Shown here: piece by piece, positions 45,415-57,859 of the stretch
How the letters are laid out: each line of letters opens with the position of its first letter
Numbering within the stretch: the stretch's first letter is position 1
Assembly: GCA_019916065.1 (NCBI GenBank)
Contig: CM034238.1
Location: 41,984,067-42,048,066 of the forward strand
DNA: 64,000 nt
Reading direction: 5' to 3'
Source: Vitellaria paradoxa
Lineage: Eukaryota > Streptophyta > Magnoliopsida > Ericales > Sapotaceae
Notes under the pieces: model-generated
Databases searched by the model: none
What the model was told of the DNA's origin: nothing
The model's input: only the letters and a program-made list of their open reading frames with translations
Translations under genes and position numbers: made by a program

Positions 45415-45761
45415 GAACTTCTCTAACTCTTCATTGATAAGCTTCACTTTATTCTTTGTTACCTCTGCTGCTTTCTCAATTATTGTCTCAAAAGGCATGG
45501 GAAATGTTGGTGTTGAAGGCTCTGTAATGATTGGTTCTGATCCAAGGGTTCCAATTGTAAGAAACCGATCAAAAGGAGCATTGATCACAATGGATAACTC
45601 TTCTCCACAAGTCTCTTCTAGTCTTTTGGTTTTGAGTTCTCTAGAAGATTTTTGACATTTTCCTTGGGTTTGTTTTGTGTTTTCAGAGTTGAAGGTTGGC
45701 TTTGGGTAGTATTGTTGTTCGTAAACCGATGGCTGCATTGAGAGGCAAGCTTGTGAGTTCC
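45415..45761 (-). pseudogene. Captured fragment of a LAZY1-like gene
   Basis: On the minus strand a splice acceptor (GGTTTCAG) is followed by GNSQACLSMQPSVYEQQYYP, then after about 40 residues DRFLTIGTLGSEP, PSTPTFPMPFE and VTKNKVKLINEELEKFLE. The last three blocks are the hallmark of LAZY1-type (IGT family) proteins, which steer shoot gravitropism; in the family the block reads close to TEVTENDLKLINDELEKFLE. Similarity stops after FLE at about 45,415. The exon start matches the family's exon that follows the short N-terminal exons, so genomic DNA was captured. About 115 residues remain of a protein that is normally about 350-400. It is antisense to the transposase genes. Confidence 0.75.
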
Positions 45762-48485
45762 CTGAAACCAGAAATGAAATTTTCTTAAAGAGACTTCCAG
45801 CTGTTGTCTTTCTTGGTGATGGAGACCAGTGAAGTGGCTGTATCAGCCATACTTCATATTCTATTAGATTTATATTTAGTCAGTGAAGGGGGAAAAAAAC
45901 TCATACATTAGATTCTAGTCCTTGAAAAGTGGTGTTATAAATTAACCAAGATATTTGTTGTTTTTTTCTTTTTTCTTTTTTTTGGGGGGGAGTAAAAGAT
46001 GCCACTGGGGTTTGTTATACATACATACATACATACGTAGAGAAAAAGAGAGAAAGAGAGAGAAATAGTGGGTGTAATACAAAGTTTTGTTTTAGTAAGA
46101 GGATGAGGATAGTACCGGTTTTGAATTCTTTGAATGGCTCAATGCTATTTTGCCTTAGATGTAATGGAAGATGACAAAGAAGTCATAATTTGTGTTTTAC
46201 AAGTGTTGATAGGGAGAAAAAAAAAAAGGAAAGAAAAAAAAAAAGAATTCATGGACGAGCAGTTTGGCAGTCATATTTTGGTGTCCCACACTTTCTTGAT
46301 TTGGCTTCTCATCAATATTTGATGTCTCCCTTGCATTGTAAATTTTTGCAAAATTTTTTTTAAGGTAAGTAGTTTTTACAGAATTGACATTGATAAAACT
46401 TTTTAGTTGTGGGTCTAAATTATAAGTAAATTACCCTGAAAAAGAACACATCATGCTCTAGCAATGTAGTTGATTTCGACATATTATGGTATATACCTAT
46501 GGTCTTTTGGATATATACAAAGTCCATTTTAATTTTCCTACTGCTGTTTGTTCTGGAATACCTATGAGATCATATAGTTGTAATAGTTGCAAAATTTGAC
46601 GATTCCATAGTAAACTAATCTTGGTGCCCACTATTGCAATATTTATGTTAAAAAAATTCTTATATGTTGATGCATATATATATATATACTTTGCTTTTGG
46701 ACATGTTGCTTTTTCCCTTCCAAAATGAAATTAAGGTGAATGATGCAAGGTTATTATTAGGAGATCATTGAAAATTCTAAGACACAACCAGATTAATTAG
46801 CTAAGTACCTTTTTTGGAATTTTAATGAAACCATTACTACCTTACTATGAAAGATCGGTTGATTAAATTAAATTGGGAAGTATTTATAAGCTTTTTATGG
46901 AAAATGACAGCATGAACCAATAGAGAACTGGTGGCCTATTGTCTTATATATTCATAATCATAGTCATCATTCTCGTATCTCAAAAATCTCAAACTTTACC
47001 TTTCTTGTTCGACCAACTACCAAGTAAGAATCCATGTCTCTACCCTTAAAAGGTTTCTATATAGAAATGGATTCTTAAAGTAGCTGTAAGCCACCTCATC
47101 AACACCTGTTAAGTAGAATTAATGATCAATTTGGTCATTGATCTTTCTTTTCCCCCCTAGAGCGTGACTCCTTTTCACACCTCTTTTGGGCTCTTATTAG
47201 AAGCTTTGAAAGACATAAATGAAGATAAAAAAAGAAACATAATATAATAGAAAATTTGTAGATCATAGGGGATCCAAAATAAATAAATAAAGTAACTGAT
47301 ATGGGAGAATTCCTTATGCATTGCTTAAAGCATTTGAATGGATTCTTAATGGAACAATTAAGGAAGCTTTTTAGGAGAGTGATCACTTTTTTATTCAATT
47401 TTTTTTAGGCAGTGTGAACTTGTCTTTATATGTTAAAATAAAGAGAAGAATTAGAATATTGAGAATTGTTTGATTTCCGTGAGTGGATGTGGTGGCCTCC
47501 AAATACCTTACTTCAACACCTCTCAAGAAATAAAGATAATTAATTAATATATGTTTTTATATTCTAGCAAAACATGGTATGAGAAAATGCATATCTCAAT
47601 TATTATTATTATTATTTTGTGAATGATCAATCATATGTCAAATAAAACCAAAAAGTAGGAATGCAATGCTGCAATCATAAAAAAAATGTTGTTTTTTTTA
47701 TGGGGGGTTTATTTTTATTTTATTTTTGAGTTCAATCTTTTTTCCAGCAATGGACATTAACCTCTAAGGGAAGGCAATTTGTGGGATCATAAATTGCTTC
47801 ATGTTGCCTTGTTGTGCATTAAACTTCAAAGTCTTAATCAACTTTCTGTTCTTGCTAATTGAAGTATGAGGGGCACAACTCATGTTTGGTTTGAATGTAC
47901 ATTTATTCACACGTATGAAGCTGTTTTTATCAACTACAGTGCGTTATTATTTTTACCTAAAAACACATTAGTCTTCATGGGCCACCATCTCTTCTCCATA
48001 TCTATCTATGGAGTTGCTATTTCCACGAAAGTTCCCATTCATCCATCAATAGTTGCATCTTTCCCCTAGAACTTAAATTCATGAAAGATGTTAGGAAATT
48101 TTTACGTCAAACAAAATTTTATGAACCATAGAGTCAGTATCTCTTTCTTTAGTTCACAAGCAGCATTGATCACTGTTTTGAACGGCCATAAATGCATAGT
48201 AATTTTGTTATTTTCTTTGATATTTGTCCAAATCATTCAACAAACATATATGTTATTGATTATTTCAACAATTATAGAGGTTCTATAATTAAGTTTTGAA
48301 GTCATTGCATTTGTAAGTAGGGTGTGAATGAATATTAAAACTTGTGGCTCAACTTTTAGTTGTTATGAGATTGTTTAGTGCGCAACATGAATGTTACAAA
48401 CCATATTTGATCTTAGGCTCATATTTGATATTATTATTTATTTCATTTGACAAAGCCTAAACATTGTAGGTATTTAAGCATAGCT
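45762..48485. other. CACTA interior between captured fragments and transposase
   Basis: 45,762-45,850 may be LAZY1-like intron sequence. (CATA)n at 46,019-46,036, a purine-rich stretch at 46,040-46,065, (TA)n at 46,674-46,688 and (ATT)n at 47,600-47,614. Short ORFs (46,134, 47,135 minus, 47,866, 48,088) have no recognisable domains. The transposase promoter is presumably in the last part but no TATA box is convincing. Confidence 0.4.
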
Positions 48486-51400
48486 ATGGATAAAAGTTGG
48501 ATGACATTTCGAAATATGATTAGCAAAGAATACAAAGATGGGGTTCAAACATTTATTGAATTTGCAACATGTGGGCTTGAAGAAAATGCTCAAATCTATT
48601 GTCCATCTGTAGATTGTCTAAATCGTAAAAAATATAGAAGAGAATTGGTTGACTTTCATTTGGTTCGAAGAGGGATTTCACCACTTTATAAGGATTGGGC
48701 ATATCATGGGGAAATAGATGACACTGATGGTCCTAATGCACCGAATTGTAATCTCAATCATGAAGATGTAATTAGGGATTGACCAACCGTAGATGAAGCC
48801 AATGATAATGATAACATGTTGGAAGATTACCATATGAGCACATTAGCAGATGAAGACCATGATGATGTAGATTTTACCTTTGGCAGGGAAGAGGCAATCA
48901 ACTTTGACAAATTGTTTGATGAGGCTCAACAACCGGTTTACCCAGGCTGCAAAACTTTTACAGTGTTGTCATTTGTCATTAAGATGCTACATATAAAGAT
49001 GCTATACAAGTTGACTAATACCGTCATGGATGTGTTATTTAAGATGATGAGGGATTTTGCTCTAGAATGTGATGCCAACGTTCCATGGACCCTCTATCAA
49101 GCTAAAAAGTTTTTACATAATTTGAGTTTAATTAGGATACGTCGGTATTGATGCATGTAAGCATGATTACGTACTATTTTGGAAAGAGAACGCGAAGTTG
49201 TAAAATTGCCCAACTTGTAAAAAGCCTCGGTACAAATATAATGATGGCCTTCATAAAAATGTAGCGAATAAAATTTTGCGGTACTTTCCGTTAACTTCGA
49301 GGTTAAAAGATTGTATATGTCTAGAAAGACTGCCAAAGACATGAGATGGCTTAATGAGTTGCGCGTCAATGATGGAGTATTAAGACATCCGACTAATGGA
49401 AGAGTGGAATAAGTTCAATAGGAAGTATCCCAATTTTGGTCGAGAGCCTCGTAATGTAAGGCTTGGTTTGGCAACCGATGGTTTCAACTCATTTGGTAAT
49501 ATGAGCAACTTCTATAGTATGTGGCCAGTTATCGTTATGCCTTACAGTCTCCCACCTTGGAAATGTATGAAAGAATCATTTTGCATGATGTCACTCCTAA
49601 TCCCAGGACCTAAGGCCCCTGGTAGGGAGATTGATGTTTATATGCGTCCCTTGATTGGTGAGTTAAAGGATGTGCAAACTTATGATGCTTTCACTGGAGA
49701 TAGTTTTCGTATGCATGCAGCTATTATGTGGACAATCAATGACTTTCCAGCATATGAAAATCTGTCTAGATGGACTCCAAAAGGGTATCTTGTTTGTCCA
49801 CCTTATAACAAAGATGTCTCATCACAAGGACTTAGAGATAAAATTGCATACACTGGTGCGTGTCGATTTTTGCCTACAGATCATCCTTGGCGAAAAAGTA
49901 TGCTATTTGATGGTAAGGTTGAGATTTGTTCAAGACCAATGGAGTTAACAAGGAAAGATATTCTTGATCAACTTAATTCAGAGACATTTGACCCACTCGA
50001 AAAGAGATCTGTCTTAAGAAAAAGAAAGAGAAACAAAGATTCATTGAATTGGCCTAAAAAGAGTATTTTTTTTGAGTTACCATATTGGAAATCACTTAAG
50101 CTTCGCCATAATCTTAATGTGATGCATATAGAGAAAAACTTATGCGATAATGTTTTGGGGACACTACTAAATATAGAGGGCAAGAACAAAGACACACACA
50201 AGGCTTGTTTGGACTTGGCAGATTTAAACATAAGGAAAGAGTTACATTTAAAGAGGCATACCAATGGGTCATTTGAAAAGCCACCGGTATTATACACTCT
50301 GTCAGTGAAGGAAAGACAAGGTTTTTATGATTTTTTAAAATCAATTAAGTATCCAGATGGATATGTAGCAAACATCTCCTGATGTGTGAATGCTACAGGT
50401 GGTAAGTTATTGGGTTTGCAAAGTCATGATTGTCATGTTCTTATTCAGCAAATCCTTCCTATTAGGATGCGCGGGTATTTAGGCAATGATATTTGCACCA
50501 CGTTATTTGAGTTGGGAAACTTTTTCCAAGATCTATGTTCTAAGACATTATGAGAAGACGATCTAAAGAAATTAGATGAGCGCATTATAATCATTCTTTG
50601 TAAGATGAAGAATATTTTTCCACCTGCATTCTTTGATGTGATGGTCCACTTAGCTATTCATTTGCCATATGAAGCCATGATTGCTGGACCTGTGCAATAT
50701 AGATGGATGTATCCCATTGAAAGGTAATAGTTTATGACTTCTTATAGGGTATACGCACTTTTAGTTTTTTTATAAGGAAAATCATATAACATATTCCTTG
50801 TAGGCTACTTGGAGTTTTGAAAAAACATGTCTCAAATCGAAAACATCCAGAAGGTTCTATTGTAGACATGAAAGAGTGTCTAACTTTTTGCTCAATGTAT
50901 ATTGATAGCATGGAGACTGTTTTTAACAGAAAAGAGAGAAACTATGATGGTGGGGTGAATGGACATAGCATGTCAGCATTTAAACAAACCGCACGTCGTT
51001 TTGGCCCTATAAGAGGAGTTCTGGATGTCACTGAGGAAAAGCTACAAATTGATAAGTGGTTTGTCCTTTACAACAGTGTTGAGTTAGACAAATACCTAGA
51101 GTATGTTACCAACATTTTGTAGTTGTTTATTATATTCAAATTTACTATCGTCATCTCAATAAAATAATACATTTTTTTAAGTCTCTTGAAACAGGGAGTA
51201 TAAAACTCTACTAGAGAGCCAAAATGTGTGTGACATAGCCAAGAGGCAACAACAAGAATTTCCTATATGGTTCAAAAACAAAAAAGTAAGATTAATTAAG
51301 CAACAACACGAATTTCCTATATAGTTTAAAAAAAAGTAAGATTAATTAAAATAGTAAGACTATTAGTGCAAGATATGTGTCTTATATAGATATTTGTATC

Positions 51401-52231
51401 ATTCTAAATCTATTATGTTTTATCGCATAGATGAATCAATTGCGATTAGAAGAATCAGCTGAAGCTATTGATGAAATGTGGTCATTAGCTAATGGTCCTA
51501 TCGCAGTTTCTAATTAATATGCTGGGTGCATTTGTAATGATGTAAGATTTCATAACAAAGATCGTGACGATTGGAGATAGAGCCAAAATAGTGGAGTAGT
51601 GGTTGAAGGTGAACACCATGGAAATAACATTAATTTTTATGGGTACTTGCGTAAGGTGTGGGAATTGGAATATAGATTTGGATGTAAGGTTCTTTTGTTT
51701 GAATGCCCATGGTTTAATGGCGGTAGCTATAGGACCTTTCGTACAGATGCACATGTTAGTACCATTGATATAAAAAGTCGATGGTATCAAAATGATCCAT
51801 TTGTGTTTCCTAACCAAGTGCAGAAAGTCTTTTACGTCAATGATACTAAGTATGGTGAGAATTGGAGAGTCATACAAAGAATCCAACACAAAGGAATATG
51901 GAATATACCTGAGGGCTCTAGGGTTATTGATCTTAGTGATGAAGAAATTGCAATTCCTGATGAAATATTCCAACAAGAAGAAATTACATTAGAGATACCA
52001 ATTGTTATTGAAGATGACACGGTGCTTCCACTTCAAAGGAATGATATTGATAGTGAAATCATTTCAAGTGATAATGTTCAGCAAGCTACTATACGTGGAA
52101 GTAGGGGCAATGTTGATATGGATGAACTTTTTCGTGATAAGGAAGATATTGTGGATGATAATAGTGAAGATGATGATGATGATGATGATGATGAGTTCCA
52201 CAATTATAGTGATTATGATACTGATGTATAG
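48486..52231 (+). pseudogene. TNP2-like CACTA transposase pseudogene
   Basis: Starts MDKSWM at 48,486. Domain order is that of plant TNP2: Transposase-associated domain (IYCPSVDCLN, whose usual CPC is CPS), the TNP2/Transposase_21 core (LGLATDGFNSFGNMS, SLLIPGPKAPGREIDVYMRP, RHNLNVMHIEKNLCDNVLGT, SHDCHVL), a DUF4218 region (MVHLAIHLPYEA, GPVQYRWMYPIER, ECLTFCSMYIDS) and a DUF4216 region (YGYLRKVWELEYRFG, NDPFVFPNQVQKVFYVND). Probable exons are 48,486-50,723, 50,804-51,100, 51,195-51,285 and 51,431-52,231, all with GT-AG borders. It is dead: TGA at 48,780, frame changes around 49,140-49,390, TGA at 50,380 (an Arg CGA in relatives) and near 50,550, and two stops near 51,516-51,580. It ends in an acidic tail with a GAT-repeat. 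Confidence 0.9.
52160..52194 (+). repeat. GAT/GATGAT triplet run in the transposase tail
   Basis: A (GAT)n run encodes a stretch of Asp near the C-terminus (SEDDDDDDDDE). It continues the acidic tail and may vary in length between copies. Confidence 0.7.
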
Positions 52232-52366
52232 AAACTTAGGTAGTAAGTTATATTTTTAGGTCTTGACTACTTTTTATTTGCATTCTTTTTATATCATCAC
52301 ACAGTGATTTTATTATTGTTATTAATAACATTACCTTCATTTTTTTATGCAGATTTCAAATTTTTT

Positions 52367-53962
52367 ATGGCATCTCGTAAGAGGGTCCTTGCTTCTAAAG
52401 CATTAGCATGTAGTTCACAGACACTTGATTCTAGTGACGGGGAGTTATGGATTTAGATATTGTAGTTTTAAACACTTGTATTTGTTGATCTTACTTTTAA
52501 TTTTTCTAGGTGAGTTGTCATCAAAAAGGGTTCGAGGTGAGACTATAGGTAAGAATACCACCCAAATGCTCAAATCTAATGGAGGCGTCAAACTATTTGT
52601 CCCAGTTCCTGAACATATTGGGGCCCCAGTTGGGTATAATGCCCCAAAGTTTGCCAATGAATTAGGATTCCATATAAGACATCTTGCACCATTGCAATTT
52701 GCTTCTTGGTACAAGATACCTGAGAACACTAGGGAGTTTATCATTAAGGTTGCTAAGGTACTTACTATAAAACAATGTGATAGTAAAAATTGTTAAAAAC
52801 ATAGTTGATTTACATGAAACTAATTTGCTTTGACCTCCTTATAATGCAGAATAAGTATGACATTGAAGGGTATGACACAAAGTCATGTGTGAGAGCAGCA
52901 ATCCATGAGAAGTGTTACCACATATACAAAAATTGGCATCATAATCTGTATAAAAACTTCCTAGAGAAGGTAGATGTAGGTATTGACCCTTATAATACAC
53001 CATATGGCCATGTTAGTCTAGAAGATTGGAAGTATATAATTGACCATGTTTGGACTACTGAAGAGCATAAAGTAAGTCTCTACTTTTCAATTTGGATTGT
53101 TATTATTTTTCAAATTGAACTTAACTACATGTAATTTTTTTATTATTTTTTAGAAAAAATCTAAGCGAAATAAGGAAAATCGTTCTAAACTAGCATACAA
53201 CCACACAATGGGTTCTAGGTCTTTCCCAGCAACTATGTACATTGAGGTAGTTGTATTTATATTAGCTTAAATTATTGTGGCTATGTATACTTACTAGCAT
53301 AAATTGCTCGTCAGGCAATGGAAAACAAAGGGAACTATCCTCATATTGTCGATTTCTTCGCGAAGTCACATTAGAGTGAAAAGAAAAATGATTGGATAAA
53401 TCCTGTGTGTGGTAAACTACATGTAAGTAAATAAAATTAATGTAGGTTATAACAATATCGTGTCCATTTAATTGCTTGCTCAAATAGTTTGGTTCCTTTA
53501 TCTATTTCTTTAACTTATACATGATTTAATTTTGTCTATTAGGAAGAGATGAGTCAACTCCAAAATGAGGCTGCAGAATGCGAAGAGCCCATTAGTGAAG
53601 AGCAAATTTCTCAACAAGTATTAGGGAAAAGATCAGGCTATTTGAAAGGATTCGGTTGTGGGCCAAAGCTGTCATCTTCTGTAAGGGGCATAATAGAGTC
53701 TTATGCACATGCTCAATCCCAAATCCAAACAATGTTATTGGAGGTGGACAACTCGAAAGAACTAGTTTAAACACAGCAATCTACAATAGAAATGCAGCAA
53801 GCAACAATAGAAATGCAGTAGGGAACAATTTGCGAACAACGAAAAAAGTTTGAGGAGATGGAGAAAATGATGAAGGTTCAAATGGATTTTATAAAGATGC
53901 GTTGGGGCAATGGGGGAGGGAGCTCTTTTGGTGGAAGGAACTCTTCACCTAGTTTTTGGTAA
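52367..53962 (+). pseudogene. Transposase_24 (TNPA/Ptta-like) pseudogene of the CACTA element
   Basis: Starts 136 bp after the TNP2-like stop. Exons inferred from GT-AG borders and reading frame: 52,367-52,433, 52,510-52,757, 52,850-53,071, 53,154-53,246, 53,315-53,422 and 53,543-53,962. Readable parts: PEHIGAPVGYNAPKFANELG, LAPLQFASWYKIPENTREFI, YDIEGYDTKSCVRAAIHEKC, a basic KKSKRNKENRSK, YNHTMGSRSFPA, and a coiled-coil-like C-terminal end (TIEMQQATIEMQ, KKFEEMEKMMKVQMDFIKMR) with a GNGGGSSFGGRNSSPSFW tail. This is the pattern of the plant Transposase_24 family, whose En/Spm member TNPA binds subterminal repeats. Three in-frame stops kill it: TAG in exon 5, TAA at 53,768, and TAG near 53,819. 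Confidence 0.85.
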
Positions 53963-56235
53963 GTAATGATTCATTAGTACTTGATAAGTATTTTAATATT
54001 AGTTTAAGACTTCTAATTTAGGTTGATCGGTAGTTTCCGGATCTATTCAGTTTCCCAGTTGAGCTGTGTTATGGTTTTGTTTGCTAGTTGAACAGGTGGT
54101 TTCATAGCCATTTGAAACTAGTGATCGATTATAGAAAATTATGTGAAGGTGTTCTGTCTTATTAGTGTTTGAAAATTAGGCGGATTTATTAATGGATGTC
54201 TGTTGTGCGATTCTTTTCAGTCTTATTAGATTTTTGTTGCACTAGTGCTAGCTAAATTATGTACAAAGTATAGCATTTTTTGTTTTTTTTGTTTTTTTTT
54301 TTTTTTTTGGGTATAAAAACATTATTCTCTGCAGCTCACACTTGATGAATCATCACTTATTCTTCAGGGGTTAAATTTGAGCCATAAAGCATTAGTGAAC
54401 CTTATAACGACTCAAATGCATACTAATGCCTTGTAGCCTTAGGAAGTACAAACAATTCAAAATAGATGTTACATCTGCATTTAACACATGGACACATATT
54501 CCTTTAATGTCCAACATTCTTCACTCTTCCTCCCTACTTTAATTTCCAAAACTCTTACCTTTTCACTTCATTTCATATAAAACAAGTAAGCTATTTGGTG
54601 AAAAAAAACCCATAAATAGCTCCCTAACATCCATATAATCACTACTTGTAGCTAATAGATCTTCCCTATCATTCTGAATCAATGGTATCAAAACACTGTT
54701 GGTCTTCCACAATTTCAAAGTCAGTGATGACACTTCTTCAGCTGTTTATACTTCCCCATACATCCAAAAAGAATTAACTCTAATGAGAGGTTCTACTTGA
54801 CTCCATCTACGAGTTAGCGAATGTTTATTATTATTATCTTTTGTTTTCTTTTTGGTCATTTAATGAGGTATAGTTTTTGTCTATCAGCAAAAATTAGAAG
54901 CGTTTGCACATCATTTGGTACCAATCTACACATGCAAATAATTGTCAACTATGAAACTTCTGCTGTATTGTATAATCTCAATTTTATATAGATAAATTTA
55001 TTTTATGGGATTTGGAGGTAGTAGAAGATGGTTAGAATTTCACATGCCTAATGCCTATGTCAATGTAATCTGGTAAGAAGCTTGATGGGCATTTATGTTG
55101 GTTTATGGGGCTTGTTGAGTATTTATGTTTTAGTAGGAAGTTTTTGGGGTGTTCATGTTTAGTATGGTTTGTTGTCTAATCCTCTAATTGAATCTGAGTA
55201 TATGCAATGTTTGTTGTTGTGTGACAGTTCACGTTTAAAGTATTTTATGATGGACAATTGTGTTGCTTCTCTTGTCATTTGGAAATGTATCTATAATGAA
55301 TTGGACAACTCTTTGCTGTAAATTTGAATTTAGTATGTGTTTTAGTGTTAATTAGAAGAAGAAAAAAAATCCCATTTTGTGTTATCAACTTCAACTGGAT
55401 CTTAATTTGATGCCTTTTTGTCGTGCTACTTAATTTTTCTACGTTGCATGGGCAATGAATCTTGGAATAGTTGATTCCAGAATGTTATGTTTGCCTTTTA
55501 AATCCACTGTACAATCTGCTTTCCAACTCAAAATAAAGAGATGCAATGTGTCCTTCCGTGGGAGTGAATTTAGATTTTTTTTTCCTTGTTCCTAAATGCA
55601 TATGGTAGTTGAGGACTATATATTTCAATTGTTTTTGTAGTCTTCTGTTATTGCTCCTAAATTAATTCGCTATACAGATTTCTAGTACTTCCAACATTGT
55701 AAGACTGATCTCTTCTTTGTTCTGAAATTTAAGTATTTTGCACTCGTTATATATTTTAATTGTTTTGAAATTTACATTAGTTTTTTTCTACTTTTGACAG
55801 ATTGCATATGTGGGAAGCTTGATGTCTTGACGCTGATGGGTGTGAATATGGGAAGATTTTCTTGCCTAAAAAGTATAGTAATGACTTTGGTTTTGTTCTC
55901 TTAATTTAGTTGTTTTTCATGATATCTTGAATTTAGAAAATTAGAAACTACGTTGACTTAACAGACATTTTTGTGGAATATTAAATTGACAGGGATCTGA
56001 ATCATTGTATATTTGACCTTGATATGAATGTAATGGAAGATATTTTTGCAAGTACTTGAAAAATGTTTGTAGATGGTATTGCTATATTTATTTTATTATT
56101 GAATTTCTAAAGTATTTTATAGTTCTCAGGAAAATAAAATTTAATTGGATGTGAAAGAAAAGTAATTGATCATCAAAATCAATATGCATATATATATATA
56201 TATAGATATATTACTTGTAGCCTGCCAGTAGGCAT
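53963..56235. other. CACTA 3' untranslated and spacer region
   Basis: AT-rich. A T-run lies at 54,280-54,308. 54,370-54,560 shares phrases (CTTATAACGACTCAAATGCA) with the dispersed repeat at 30,590 and 31,390. (TA)n at 56,188-56,206. No gene recognised. Confidence 0.45.
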
Positions 56236-56571
56236 ATTTTACAAATCTATTGCATATATACATGTGGTGACCAAATGATTTGGTCATTGAACAAATAGGC
56301 ATTAAAGATAAACTGGCATGTGGCGACCAAACATGTGGTCACTCAAGCAAATGTTAAAGTAAAATAAAGTGGTCACAGGAACCTAAGCAGACAGACAAGA
56401 ATGGTCAGCAAAAATGCCAATTCAGCGACCATACAATAAATGGTAGCCAAAATGTTTTCCAGATAGAGCATTTGTGACCAAATTACCTTTGTCCCAGTTA
56501 GTCTTTGCCAACAAACTAAAAAGGTTTTGTGACCAGATTTTTGGTCACCGAAATTAACATTTGTTGCAGTG
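56236..56571. repeat. Right subterminal repeats and terminal inverted repeat of the CACTA element
   Basis: At least nine GTGACCA, GCGACCA or TGGTCAC words lie in both orientations, for example TGTGGTGACCAAATGATTTG, TGGCGACCAAACATGTGGTC and TGTGACCAGATTTTTGGTC. Such clusters are the usual binding targets of TNPA-like proteins. The end is TTTGTTGCAGTG at 56,571, followed by the target duplication CAA. Confidence 0.85.
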
Positions 56572-56574
56572 CAA

Positions 56575-57859
56575 TATGGAAACTTCGTGCACTCATAATT
56601 CCGGTAATGTGAAAATCTTATCCACAATTTTTTATTTTTATTTTTTTTTTCATTCAGAATCTATACCTAGATGCAATAGGTAGTGGCATCTCCGGGATGT
56701 CCCCCAACCAATTTTGAGTAATTTGATTTTTTTATTTATATACAATCTTGTAGTGCCTATAAATTATCAAGTCACATCCCAATCAAACTCAAAAAATTAA
56801 CTTGATAATTAGAAGTGAGAACCATGCATTTTAGCCCAGAAAGTGTCTTTTTATGTTAAGTGGACTTTAATTTAAGCTTTGTTATATTTACATATCATAG
56901 CAGCCCACGTGAAATATTACAAAATTATACGCTAGGATTCATTGCGTAACATGTTTAATTAGAATGGATTCTTTTTGATAGTCAAAACATAATTAAAATA
57001 AGTGATTATGGCATCCAGCCGTCAAAGTAAGAACTTTTGAGAGTAGACCTCCTCATACATATCAAGACTTTTATCTCAATTGGAACATTGTTATTAAAAC
57101 TATCAAGGTTTAATACCGCTATTAATTATGTAGAAAACAACTTTCACAGACAAACAAATAAACAAACATGAAGTTCAATACCTATCAAATTCTTGGGAAA
57201 TTAACTGAACATTGAGGGTTGTGAGAAGTGGACATGCATTGTTTGTTTGCATGTGAGGTGGGCACATGTGGTACCATACTCACTCCCTTACAATTGTGAT
57301 TGCAAGTTTTAAAGTAAGGTCACCTACAAAGTCGTTAGAACGGGAGACATAATTTTTCCTAAGTCTGTCAATGGGTCGGGTTTAGATGACAGTGGGTCCT
57401 TGTCACCCATAACTAGTGTCCTATTCGGAGCACCACCTAGGAATATGCCTCTCCACGACAGACGGAAGGCTGCATTCTGAGGTGGTCGCTTACCTAGTAT
57501 TGTCCAGTGAATTGCTAGACACTAAAACAATATGGACAATAAAGGTTACTAATTGATAAACACGAATTCCCCTTATCTGGGCTAGCCTGATAGTTGAGCT
57601 AGAAGTATGAGGAAGGGAAACTAGTATGGTATTCCATTTTTCCGAGATTCTGAGTGGGCATGTGACTATTGAGTGAAAGGTTTAGAGTTCATTCAAAGTT
57701 GGAGACCAAAAGATGAACGCAAATTGTGGACTTTTTTAAGGTAAGTTTGATTATAACTGCTTAAATGCTCTTTGTAGGCGAGAATGCCAAGATGCGATAT
57801 GTAATGAAGAAACTGTGTTTTAAAAAGGGGAAGGAGCCATTACAACGGTTCCTTTCACA
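56575..57859. other. Intergenic DNA right of the CACTA element
   Basis: 57,290-57,700 is GC-richer (CCACGACAGACGGAAGGC, GGTCGCTTACCTAGTATTG) and looks like the fragment of some repeat or old transposon, but gives no readable protein or bounded ends. The rest is AT-rich. No gene. Confidence 0.4.

Larger units (their letters stand above)
38647..56571 (+). mobile_element. 17.9-kb CACTA (En/Spm) DNA transposon carrying host gene fragments
   Basis: Left end CACTACAAGAAAGGG and right end, on the minus strand, CACTGCAACAAATG are inverted copies (10 of the first 12 bases agree). The 3-bp target duplication CAA is at 38,644-38,646 and 56,572-56,574. Both ends carry clustered GTGACCA/GCGACCA words. 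Inside, on the + strand, are TNP2-like and Transposase_24-like genes at 48,486-53,962, both broken. The 5' 9.8 kb is unusually long and holds a LIN/CERBERUS-like fragment, an LTR-like block and a LAZY1-like fragment. With its own genes dead it could move only with help from another copy. Confidence 0.93.

Noticed and set aside
52002..52259. 85-codon ORF with a Met-rich run
   Set aside because: It is the GAT repeat of the transposase tail read in another frame.
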